The notes beneath the pieces were generated by a model. That model had not been told where the DNA came from. It did no database searches and saw only the letters and a list, made by a program, of their open reading frames with translations. This document shows, in pieces, positions 1-7,298 of a stretch of 57,320 nt of DNA; position 1 is the stretch's first letter; each line of letters begins with the position of its first letter. Origin of the DNA: Clostridia bacterium (GTDB lineage Bacteria > Bacillota > Clostridia > Christensenellales > CAG-138); contig JAFQCL010000033.1 in assembly GCA_017416425.1 (NCBI GenBank), forward strand, positions 1 to 57,320, written 5' to 3'. Both the position numbers and the translations under genes were made by a program.

Positions 1-73
1 GTCTTTCTCCGGCTCGTTAAAGTTCGCACTATATGGTTTTCAAGGTACCAGCCTTGCTGTCATCGCCGACAGC
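1..73 (-). other. putative rRNA operon leader, cut by window edge
   Basis: Read on the minus strand, the segment follows a strong promoter and contains a small hairpin (GCTGTC/GACAGC, about 49-72) and the stretch ACCTTGAAAAC (about 37-47). That stretch resembles leaders and spacers of rRNA operons in Bacillota. No open frame is present. The rRNA genes themselves would lie beyond the left edge, so this is an inference from promoter strength and the short motif. A tRNA or other stable RNA operon is an alternative. Confidence 0.4.
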
Positions 74-79
74 TTTTAT

Positions 80-108
80 AGATTACCAGACCACTTTACC
101 TTTGTCAA
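80..108 (-). promoter_or_regulatory. strong sigma-A promoter reading out of the window
   Basis: On the minus strand a perfect -35 TTGACA (103-108) is followed after 17 bp by TAATCT (80-85). An A/T-rich run lies just upstream (about 110-150), like an UP element. Transcription would start near 73 and leave the window to the left. The combination suits a stable-RNA promoter. Confidence 0.6.
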
Positions 109-184
109 CACTTTTTTTAAAATTTTTTAGTATATTTTTTAAAAGGGTTCTTCAACTATTTTGGTTAACGCAAAAAAGGCGTAA

Positions 185-718
185 TTAACGGGATAATTCT
201 CTATTTTTCCCGCTTCTCATTATTACATATTTGTTGAGCGGGAACTGGATAAGCATCGATATAAACATCATAAGGCACTTGAGCAGCAGATCTCCTACGG
301 TCTCACCGATCCATGCCACGACCTGAGCTCTGATCAAAGTGGGAATGTAAAGTTGCAGCGCATACAGCGCAAGTACCATTACTGTATAAAGTATGCCGCT
401 CATTACGATGTTGTTCGAAGCTTTAAAGGTGGTTTTTCGTTGAAGCACAAAATTGAACGCTTGAGCTATGCCAAATGATATCAAAAACGACCAGAACGCA
501 CAAAGTCCACCATTTTCAACAGAGTAATCTATCAACCACCAAGAGAAGGGTGTATACTTATATGGAATAAATATAAGAAAGTTGCATAAGGCAAATATGG
601 CTATCTCAACCACCGAGGTTATGCAGCTCCTTAATGCAAAGGTTATAAACTGCCAAAAGGCAGCATGCTTACTCTTCCAGCTGACAAAGCTACTGCGAAT
701 ATCCATATAATTGTTCAT
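185..718 (-). CDS. GtrA-like membrane protein
   Basis: A 177-residue membrane protein with about four hydrophobic segments (roughly residues 24-50, 70-93, 104-124 and 140-162). The motif NFVLQRKTTFKA after the second segment matches the GtrA-like family pattern of Asn-Phe, then Arg, then an aromatic. Family members are thought to move polyprenyl-linked sugars across the membrane or otherwise assist cell-surface glycosylation; no glycosyltransferase partner is present here, so the substrate is unknown. It stands alone, with its own promoter upstream. The start is uncertain: GGAGG lies directly against the first ATG, and an in-frame ATG four codons later (706) is about 12 nt from it. Confidence 0.75.
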   Translation of the reverse strand: MNNYMDIRSSFVSWKSKHAAFWQFITFALRSCITSVVEIAIFALCNFLIFIPYKYTPFSWWLIDYSVENGGLCAFWSFLISFGIAQAFNFVLQRKTTFKASNNIVMSGILYTVMVLALYALQLYIPTLIRAQVVAWIGETVGDLLLKCLMMFISMLIQFPLNKYVIMRSGKNRELSR

Positions 719-737
719 CCTCCATTAGCTATTTGTT

Positions 738-766
738 ATTTTATACCCATTTAATCGTTTGTGCAA
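738..766 (-). promoter_or_regulatory. sigma-A promoter of the GtrA-like gene
   Basis: Minus strand -35 TTGCAC (761-766), 17 bp spacer, -10 TAAAAT (738-743), giving a start near 731 just upstream of the GtrA-like gene. Confidence 0.6.
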
Positions 767-792
767 GCTTGATTCTCACATAGGGTAGTTTT

Positions 793-826
793 AACATAAA
801 AGCCGGGCACAGCTTACGCCTGCCCG
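793..826 (-). terminator. terminator after the secreted dockerin protein
   Basis: Minus strand hairpin CGGGCA/TGCCCG (804-809 with 821-826) followed by a short run containing TTTTAT. It lies 22 bp past the stop of the upstream gene. The U-tract is weak, so termination may be partial. Confidence 0.5.
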
Positions 827-847
827 ACCTCTATTCACATATTTGCG

Positions 848-2965
848 TTAGTTCAAGCTATCGCGGAGAATTGCGAGTGCATCCATCGCATTGATCTGGC
901 CATTATTATCATAATCTCCGATCAGAGCATCGATCTCATCATGATCCACAGAACCCAAAGCAATTCTCAAAACAGCGAGTGCATCCATTGCAGTAACCTC
1001 ACCGTTGCCGTCCATGTCACCAATGATGCGATATTCAGCAGTAACAATTATATCATCTGTGACAGGTGCGCCATTATAATCCCATCCGACAAATACAACA
1101 CCGTCATGCTCGGGGACAGTCGGAAATTGGGTTATGGTTACACCAAGCATAACGGTTCCGGTATCTATAGTATTACCTGTATATCCATCAACGTATGTAA
1201 CCGTGACATATTCATGTTCAACAACGCCGGAATAGGCAACACTATCTATCATGCCTCTATCTCCACCGCCATCACTTTCCGCGTTTTTAGTGTACTCCCA
1301 GGTAAACTCATGTATTCCGCTTGTTTGGGCAACGTATTCTACACTTCTCCAACCGCTGGTTCCACTTATTCTGTTAATAGTTTCACCATTGACGTTAAAA
1401 TATAGATAGTCATCATTTATCTTTGAGCTTACAGACCACTCAAATGAAAGAGTTTCGCCTGCCTGCATGTTGAGTGTGAGTGAGATCGCACTTGTAGTAT
1501 CAGCCTCTCCGGAATTTGTGGATGCAGCATAAACTCTGCCCGTTGCAGATGTTGCTACACTCCACGGATAGGAAACATCATTTCCAAAGAAAAGACCACT
1601 GTCCGGCTCGGTAATCGCTTCTTCCACACTCGGATAGTCATCAACGACAAGAGTAGCAGTATCGGTATAAGTTTCACCCGTAATGTTGTCATAAAGCTCA
1701 ACTGTAATAGTCGTAGTTCCTTCATATACGCCAAATACTCGGCCGTTCGAGTCAACGGTAGCTATGCTCTCATCATCGGTGCTCCATTCAAGAGTATAAT
1801 CATTTGCATATCTCGGCGTAGTAAGCGCTCGCACGTCAATAGCATTATGCTCATTCACATGAATCGGATCAGGTGATATCTCAACATCAGTAGCGGCAAC
1901 AGGACCCATCTCAGCTAATACCCACTCAAGATCGCCCTTCCAGCGAAGAGCAGCTCTATCTGATGAATAAGGATCAGCTGTACCATGCTCAGCTATTGCT
2001 ATTTCTGCAGCATCTCCTACATTATAAAATACACCATAGTCACCGTACTGACCATCATATTCACCGGTAAGACAATCAAAGAAAGTGCCCTCCATCTCAT
2101 AATCATACCTGAAGGTAACTGACTCGGTGTATCCAAATACAGCGCCTGCGCCATCAGCAAGCAGAGGATCGCAAAGAGTATCAGTAGCCATGCCAAGGCA
2201 AATAGCCATCCAAATTAGGCTGTTTGGAAGCGTATCATTATAATGCTGGAAGAATGTACCGGTTACGCCATACCATCCACCTGCGTTAATTGCACGACCG
2301 CTTGTGTAATCCTCAGATGAAATACCATTTGAGCTATTAAGGCAAAGGTATGAATTTGAGCCGATCTTATTTCCATGGCTGTCAAATATTACGATGCCAT
2401 ATTCATCAAGCGTCTTACAAGAGTTACCATCACAATCATAACCGCCGTATACAGTAGCAGTGCCGCCCATAAACTCAGCAAGCGTATTTGCTTCATTCAT
2501 ATATTGATCTGTAAAGCTCCCATCAAGGCCATAGTATGGTCCAAGGAGCAGCACATCTTGACCAGAGGTAGTGCCTTTTTCTACAAGTTCCAGAGCCTCG
2601 AGTGAGGGCTCATAGCTCTCGGTAAGATGATTAAGCTCGTAGTCATATGCACAATGGCATCCGTTTTCCAGTACGAAGCTAAACAGGCAACTCTTGCTGT
2701 CCTCCCAAGTAATGGAGACAACATCGCTACGATTACTTACAAATTCATAGACCTTATTCGTAAGCTCTTCAGGCGCCAGACCCTTAGCGTCCAGCTCTGC
2801 CTCATATGCACTTATAGCATCCCATGCGCGGTCGGTCTGAGCCATAAAAGCTGCTTCCTTAAGCTCGTATCCGATGCTTTCGGCAAGTGTCATCGGCAGT
2901 GCGCAGATCACAAGCATAAGTGCGAGTGCGCTAACCAAAAGTTTTCTAACAGTAGATGAATTCAT
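848..2965 (-). CDS. secreted clan-CD-like cysteine peptidase with Ig-like domain and C-terminal dockerin
   Basis: A 705-residue exported protein. The start at 2965 is chosen because TCCTCC (GGAGGA on the coding strand) lies just upstream and the protein then opens with a signal peptide (about residues 1-29, ending near TLAES). Residues about 130-350 look like a caspase/gingipain-type fold: a hydrophobic strand ending in DSHG (His197-Gly198) and a second ending in WMAIC (Cys256) fit the His/Cys dyad pattern of clan CD. Residues about 358-443 resemble a BIG2 Ig-like domain. Residues 450-590 look like a beta-sandwich, and about 595-645 like an InlB/Flg_new-type repeat ending in TAEY. Residues 649-705 hold two dockerin repeats (GDMDGNGEVTAMDAL and GDYDNNGQINAMDAL) with calcium-loop Asp/Asn residues. 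The dockerin implies docking to a cohesin scaffold, none of which is in the window. Peptidase activity is inferred. Confidence 0.75.
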   Translation of the reverse strand: MNSSTVRKLLVSALALMLVICALPMTLAESIGYELKEAAFMAQTDRAWDAISAYEAELDAKGLAPEELTNKVYEFVSNRSDVVSITWEDSKSCLFSFVLENGCHCAYDYELNHLTESYEPSLEALELVEKGTTSGQDVLLLGPYYGLDGSFTDQYMNEANTLAEFMGGTATVYGGYDCDGNSCKTLDEYGIVIFDSHGNKIGSNSYLCLNSSNGISSEDYTSGRAINAGGWYGVTGTFFQHYNDTLPNSLIWMAICLGMATDTLCDPLLADGAGAVFGYTESVTFRYDYEMEGTFFDCLTGEYDGQYGDYGVFYNVGDAAEIAIAEHGTADPYSSDRAALRWKGDLEWVLAEMGPVAATDVEISPDPIHVNEHNAIDVRALTTPRYANDYTLEWSTDDESIATVDSNGRVFGVYEGTTTITVELYDNITGETYTDTATLVVDDYPSVEEAITEPDSGLFFGNDVSYPWSVATSATGRVYAASTNSGEADTTSAISLTLNMQAGETLSFEWSVSSKINDDYLYFNVNGETINRISGTSGWRSVEYVAQTSGIHEFTWEYTKNAESDGGGDRGMIDSVAYSGVVEHEYVTVTYVDGYTGNTIDTGTVMLGVTITQFPTVPEHDGVVFVGWDYNGAPVTDDIIVTAEYRIIGDMDGNGEVTAMDALAVLRIALGSVDHDEIDALIGDYDNNGQINAMDALAILRDSLN

Positions 2966-3173
2966 ATATTTCCTCCTCAAAATACTGACATATACTTTTA
3001 AATATATGTTGCTAACCATTATATCACAGTATTTTCAACACGTATCATCATAGTTAAATATATTTGTAAAAATGTTTAACTTCAATCTTCTTAAAATATG
3101 CAACAGTAATCAATATCATAAGCTCATAGTTACCAACAATGTCATCCAGTGTCTATAAAGATTGACATGCAAT

Positions 3174-3201
3174 ATTTTATCATAAACCAACCAATAGTCA
3201 A
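3174..3201 (-). promoter_or_regulatory. candidate promoter of the secreted peptidase
   Basis: Minus strand -35 TTGACT (3196-3201), 16 bp spacer, -10 TAAAAT (3174-3179). This would leave an untranslated leader of about 200 nt before the start at 2965. Confidence 0.4.
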
Positions 3202-3362
3202 CCATATCCGCTCTAATTTAGACAAATGAACATTAATTTTTTTCATAAATAAAGCCAAAATCTCAAGCTTATTTCTAAAGTTGGTTGTAACTTATGAATA
3301 AGCAGTATTAAAGCAAAAATGTTACTACTTTTTCACCCATACTTTAATTTTTAAACATAAAT

Positions 3363-3472
3363 ATGGAGCCTTATAATAATGAAACACCTGCCTGCAACAT
3401 AACATCTATAACTTTAAAGTACGTCAGCTGGTACTGGTAATTAAACGTCTTCTACATGATATAAGGCTCCAT
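3363..3472. repeat. 13-bp perfect inverted repeat enclosing 84 bp
   Basis: ATGGAGCCTTATA at 3363-3375 is repeated as its exact reverse complement at 3460-3472. The 84 bp between have no open frame. A T-run follows neither arm convincingly (ATTTTAG on the plus strand). It could be the closing stem of a structured RNA or a tiny MITE-like element; neither can be shown from one copy. Confidence 0.6.
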
Positions 3473-3571
3473 TTTAGATCATCAAACTAAAAACCAAATA
3501 CTTCTATTTTTTCATATTACAAATAGAGCAGCATGTCTTATATCGTATATTTGCAGCTCGTTTAAACTAAA

Positions 3572-5713
3572 TTACATAATTAATCTTACTATTGTCGTGA
3601 ACAACATGCAAATAGCTATACCTATGACGGTAGGCAATAGTGCAGCAAGCAGAGTCCATTTTTTGCTTCCTGTTTCTTTTTTTATAGTCATAAGGGTAGT
3701 TGAGCACGGCCAATGAAACATTGAAAACAACATCATGCTGATAGCGGTAACAAAAGTCCATCCATTATTTATAAATAGTTGCTTCATCTCAAATAAGTTG
3801 TCCATCTCCACTATGCTCCCTTGGGCAGCATAGGCCATTATAATTATTGGAAGTACTATTTCATTAGCAGGAAAACCGAGTATAAAAGCCATTAAAATTA
3901 CGCCATCAAGCCCCATAAGATATGCAAAGGGGTCTAAAAATGACGCGCAGTGATTTAAAATACTAACATCATTAATTGTTATGTTGGCCATAAGCCATAT
4001 AATAAGCCCAGCCGGAGCCGCTACCACAATCGCTCTACCTAACACGAAAAGGGTACGGTCAAATATTGAGCGCACTATCACCTTACCTACTTGTGGTCTT
4101 CTATATGGGGGTAGCTCCAGTGTAAATGACGAAGGTATTCCCTTTAAAAGGGTTCGTGAGAGAAGCCATGTAACAAAAAATGTAGCGCAAATTCCCATAA
4201 GTATTACAAGCGTAAGCAAAGCAGCTGATATGGCTGACGAGAGAAGACCTCCCATGCTCCCTATAAAAAACATTGTAAGCAGCGCTATAAGCGTTGGAAA
4301 TCTACCGTTACATGGTACGAAATTGTTTGTAAGTATAGCCAGCAGACGCTCCCTTGGCGAATCGATTATACGGCAGCCCACAATTCCCGCAGCATTACAT
4401 CCAAAGCCCATACACATTGTCAAAGCCTGTTTGCCGCAAGCATTGCAGCGTTTAAAAGTTTTATCCATATTGTATGCGATCCTGGGTAAATAGCCTGCAT
4501 CTTCAAGTAATGTAAACAATGGAAAAAATATAGCCATTGGCGGCAGCATTACTGATACCACCCAAGCAAGCACGCGGTATACTCCAAGTACCAGCGCTCC
4601 ATGAAGCCAGTCAGGAGCATTTAATGCGTTAAAAATATCAGTAAGCCTATCCTGCACATAAAATAGAGCATCTGAAAGGATTTTCGAAGGATAATTTGCA
4701 CCGGTTATAGTGATCCAAAATATAAGCGCCAGCAAAGCTACCATTATGGGATAGCCAAGCCCTCTGCTTGTGATCACTTTATCAATCTTGCGATCAATTT
4801 CAGCGTACTTTTTTTCAGTAATAATTATTGCTCCTGTGCATATGTCTTCTGCCTTTTGTATTATAGACGCTACTATTTGATCCTTTAAGCGATCTCCGCC
4901 GATACCCTTTTCAAGTAGCTCCAGTTTTGCAGTGCTAATAGCGCTTTGTATACGCTCATCCTTCAAAAAATCCACTCCAAGATATTCATTTATTTCAGCC
5001 ATAAGCGACTCATCGCTGTCAAGCAATCTAAGGCTAAGCCAGCGGCTGCTTAATTCATAAAGAGGGAAATTTAAGACAGCCGCTTCAATCATTTTTATTG
5101 CGTTTTCTATATCGTCATTATATGCTATTTCAAGTGCTCCTTGCCTTTTTTTATCCATAAGATCATCCACAGCAAGCATAAGTTCGTTAAGGCCATGCTT
5201 TTTTCTCGCCACTGCTCCCACTACAGGCACACCAAGCCTTTCCGAGAGAAGCTCTAAATCAACTTTTATATGCTTACGTTTTGCTTCATCCATTAGATTT
5301 ACGCATACAACGGCGTTGTTTGATATCTCAAGCACTTGCAGCACTAAATTCATATTTCTTTCAAGACAAGTAGCATCACAAACGACAACTACAGCGTCAG
5401 CATCGCCAAAGCAGATGAAGTTTCTTGCAATTTCCTCCTCGGCAGAATGTGCCATAAGAGAATATGTACCAGGTATATCCACCATCACATAAGAATTACG
5501 CTTGGTTTTGCAGTAACCCTGCGCGTTTGTTACAGTTTTGCCCGGCCAGTTCCCAGTATGTTGATTCATGCCTGTAAGCGCATTAAACACTGTACTCTTC
5601 CCTACATTGGGATTACCAGCTATTGCTATGACTTTATCATCTCCGGATTGCTTTTTTATCACAAGACCTGAGTCAACGGCAGCAATGCCCACTGAGGTGT
5701 TTGTAAGACCCAT
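3572..5713 (-). CDS. feoB: ferrous iron transporter FeoB
   Basis: FeoB is the inner-membrane Fe(II) permease with an N-terminal GTPase-like domain. In this 713-residue protein the G1 motif GNPNVGKST is at 33-41, G3 DIPG at about 79-82 and NLMDE (G4-like) near residue 140. A helical linker follows, and then the multi-helix permease with the Gate motifs typical of the family (FGCNAAGIVGCR and NNFVPCNGRFPT). Length is normal for the family. AAAGGAGGAGG precedes the start. feoA lies 15 bp upstream, so the two are surely one operon. No FeoC is visible. The 5' N-terminal 25 residues before the G domain are somewhat long but unremarkable. Confidence 0.97.
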   Translation of the reverse strand: MGLTNTSVGIAAVDSGLVIKKQSGDDKVIAIAGNPNVGKSTVFNALTGMNQHTGNWPGKTVTNAQGYCKTKRNSYVMVDIPGTYSLMAHSAEEEIARNFICFGDADAVVVVCDATCLERNMNLVLQVLEISNNAVVCVNLMDEAKRKHIKVDLELLSERLGVPVVGAVARKKHGLNELMLAVDDLMDKKRQGALEIAYNDDIENAIKMIEAAVLNFPLYELSSRWLSLRLLDSDESLMAEINEYLGVDFLKDERIQSAISTAKLELLEKGIGGDRLKDQIVASIIQKAEDICTGAIIITEKKYAEIDRKIDKVITSRGLGYPIMVALLALIFWITITGANYPSKILSDALFYVQDRLTDIFNALNAPDWLHGALVLGVYRVLAWVVSVMLPPMAIFFPLFTLLEDAGYLPRIAYNMDKTFKRCNACGKQALTMCMGFGCNAAGIVGCRIIDSPRERLLAILTNNFVPCNGRFPTLIALLTMFFIGSMGGLLSSAISAALLTLVILMGICATFFVTWLLSRTLLKGIPSSFTLELPPYRRPQVGKVIVRSIFDRTLFVLGRAIVVAAPAGLIIWLMANITINDVSILNHCASFLDPFAYLMGLDGVILMAFILGFPANEIVLPIIIMAYAAQGSIVEMDNLFEMKQLFINNGWTFVTAISMMLFSMFHWPCSTTLMTIKKETGSKKWTLLAALLPTVIGIAICMLFTTIVRLIM

Positions 5714-5728
5714 ATATTGCCTCCTCCT

Positions 5729-5968
5729 TTAACCACAATGTGTTATCAATATATTTTTTGAATCTTCAGAACGTATCGCTATGACAGCACCCCTAATGAG
5801 GTATGCCGACGGATCGCCTCCCGCGCTTCTTCCGACACATTCGACCAATGTGTCTTTAACAAGACCTATATCAAGCAACCTCCTGCGCATGCTCCCATCC
5901 ATGCAAAGCTCGTCTATTTTCGCCCTTTCACCAGGCTTTATATCATAAAGGGACATAGTTCTATCCAT
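5729..5968 (-). CDS. feoA: FeoA, SH3-like partner of FeoB
   Basis: A 79-residue cytosolic SH3-fold protein that modulates FeoB. The sequence LYDIKPGERAKI then RRRLLDIGLVKDT is the classic FeoA core, followed by the strand AVIAIRSEDSKNILI. The start at 5968 is preferred over an upstream ATG because GAGGAA sits at 5975-5980 and the extra 20 residues would not fit the family. It is the first gene of feoAB. A dyad GCATGTTACATGC (6039-6051) lies about 70 bp upstream and could be an operator, but I cannot assign it to a regulator. Confidence 0.93.
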   Translation of the reverse strand: MDRTMSLYDIKPGERAKIDELCMDGSMRRRLLDIGLVKDTLVECVGRSAGGDPSAYLIRGAVIAIRSEDSKNILITHCG

Positions 5969-6362
5969 ATTTACTTCCTCATTAAAAGAATTTAGGATAA
6001 GGAAACTTTTCATTAATATGCTATTCACTCAAAGAGCTGCATGTTACATGCATGCAAAAAGTTTAGCCTCTGCCTTCCTGAAATGAATGTTTTTAGGATA
6101 TTTTATAAAACTACCGAGAAATTATCGAGTAAATGGTTATTTGTTTTTAATTCTAACATCTTATTGATTCTCTAAGTATCTTTTATTTATTAAAAAATAA
6201 GAAATGATTATGTATAATATTTTAGCCAGGCGTTCGTATTAGAGTCTCGCCAGTCAAAAGTTTTAGCATTAATTTGCAATAGTAACATTAATATTTTAAT
6301 TTCGCACAAATTGCATTAAAAAAGTAAAAAGAGCTTCAAAAAACAGAAGCTCTCCTTTATCG
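5969..6362. other. 394-bp intergenic region upstream of feoAB
   Basis: No open frame of note. It carries the terminator of the nrdD-trxB unit at its right end (6315-6352) and must hold the feoAB promoter. No clean -35/-10 pair stands out. The dyad GCATGTTACATGC at 6039-6051 is the only symmetrical site near feoA. A run GGCG...CGCC (about 6228-6254) is a weak second dyad. Confidence 0.5.
6315..6352 (-). terminator. terminator of the nrdD-trxB unit
   Basis: Minus strand hairpin GAGCTTC/GAAGCTC (6346-6352 with 6331-6337) followed by TTTTTACTTTTTT. It begins 10 bp past the stop codon of the reductase gene. A textbook rho-independent terminator. Confidence 0.9.
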
Positions 6363-7277
6363 CTATTTTAAGCTGTCAATGTATCTGCTTGCAAAAATTC
6401 CTGCTATCGCGCCATCGCTTACAGCCGTAGTTAGCTGCCGAACCGGCTTTTTTCGGCAATCTCCCGCGATAAATATACCCTCTCTGTCTGCGGACATATC
6501 CTCCCTGGTCACAAAATAGCCTTTTTCGTCCATTTGAGAAACGTCCGCAAAGGTTTCGCTTTGCGGCTCACGGCCTATCGCTATGAATAGGCCATCAATA
6601 TCCAATACAAATTGCTGGTCTGTTATATTATCTTTAAGGATCAGCCCGGTAAGCTTTCTATCATCTCGAATAAAGTCTTTTATATTGCTATTAAACAATA
6701 TCGAAACATTATCCTTAGCAAAAAGCTTATCCGCGTAGCATGCCTCACCGCGAAGTACGTCCCTACGAACTATGAGTGTGACCTTTTTGCAGAAGTTCGC
6801 GAGAAAAAGAGCCTCTGTAAGCGCACTGTTCCCCCCACCTGCCACCGCAACGCTTCTATTCCTGAAGAAAGCTCCATCGCATACCGCGCAGTAGGATATT
6901 CCCGCTCCGACAAGGCTTTGTTCACCTTCTATGTTTAGTCTGCGATGCCGAACGCCCGTTGCGATTATCACAGATTTACAGTCAAAGCCTCCCATGTCGG
7001 TAAGAACAGTGTAGCCAAACTCCTTTTTCAAAACTGAGTGCGCCTCTGAGTACTCAATTGCGGCTCCAAGCTCCTCCACCTGAGAGGTAAGCTGCTGCGC
7101 AAATTCAGCTCCGCTTATCCTACTCAAAGCCGGATAGTTTTCTATCAAAGGTGAATACACGATCTGTCCGCCGGTATTTTCGCGTTCAATTACAAGCACG
7201 CTTTTTCCGGCTCTTAACGAATATATTGCGGCCGTAAGGCCAGCCGGTCCACCGCCAATAATTATAATATCATGCAT
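6363..7277 (-). CDS. trxB: thioredoxin reductase-like flavoprotein
   Basis: A 304-residue FAD/NAD(P)H disulfide reductase, matching the usual size of low-molecular-weight TrxB. The FAD site GGGPAG is at about 8-13, the redox motif CAVC at residues 130-133, a second nucleotide site GGGNSA at about 147-152, and the FAD-binding tail IAGDCRKKPVRQ near residues 270-283. The motif RRDVLR resembles the NADPH-binding HRRxxxR. It lies 21 bp after nrdD and is followed by a strong terminator, so it most likely reduces the redoxin domain fused to that NrdD rather than, or as well as, a free thioredoxin. Substrate choice is inferred from position. Confidence 0.9.
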   Translation of the reverse strand: MHDIIIIGGGPAGLTAAIYSLRAGKSVLVIERENTGGQIVYSPLIENYPALSRISGAEFAQQLTSQVEELGAAIEYSEAHSVLKKEFGYTVLTDMGGFDCKSVIIATGVRHRRLNIEGEQSLVGAGISYCAVCDGAFFRNRSVAVAGGGNSALTEALFLANFCKKVTLIVRRDVLRGEACYADKLFAKDNVSILFNSNIKDFIRDDRKLTGLILKDNITDQQFVLDIDGLFIAIGREPQSETFADVSQMDEKGYFVTREDMSADREGIFIAGDCRKKPVRQLTTAVSDGAIAGIFASRYIDSLK

Positions 7278-7298
7278 GATCCATTAGCCCCGCTTAAA

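Larger units (their letters stand above)
2966..3571. other. 606-bp A/T-rich intergenic region
   Basis: No convincing gene. On the minus strand it holds the ribosome binding site and a candidate promoter of the secreted protein (3174-3201) and a long inverted repeat (3363-3472). It also contains no obvious terminator for feoB. The rest is low-complexity A/T-rich DNA in which I see nothing further. Confidence 0.6.

Noticed and set aside
3363..3472. A NiCo/czcD-type metal riboswitch near feoB
   Set aside because: The inverted repeat does not carry the four-way junction motifs I would expect, so no class was assigned.
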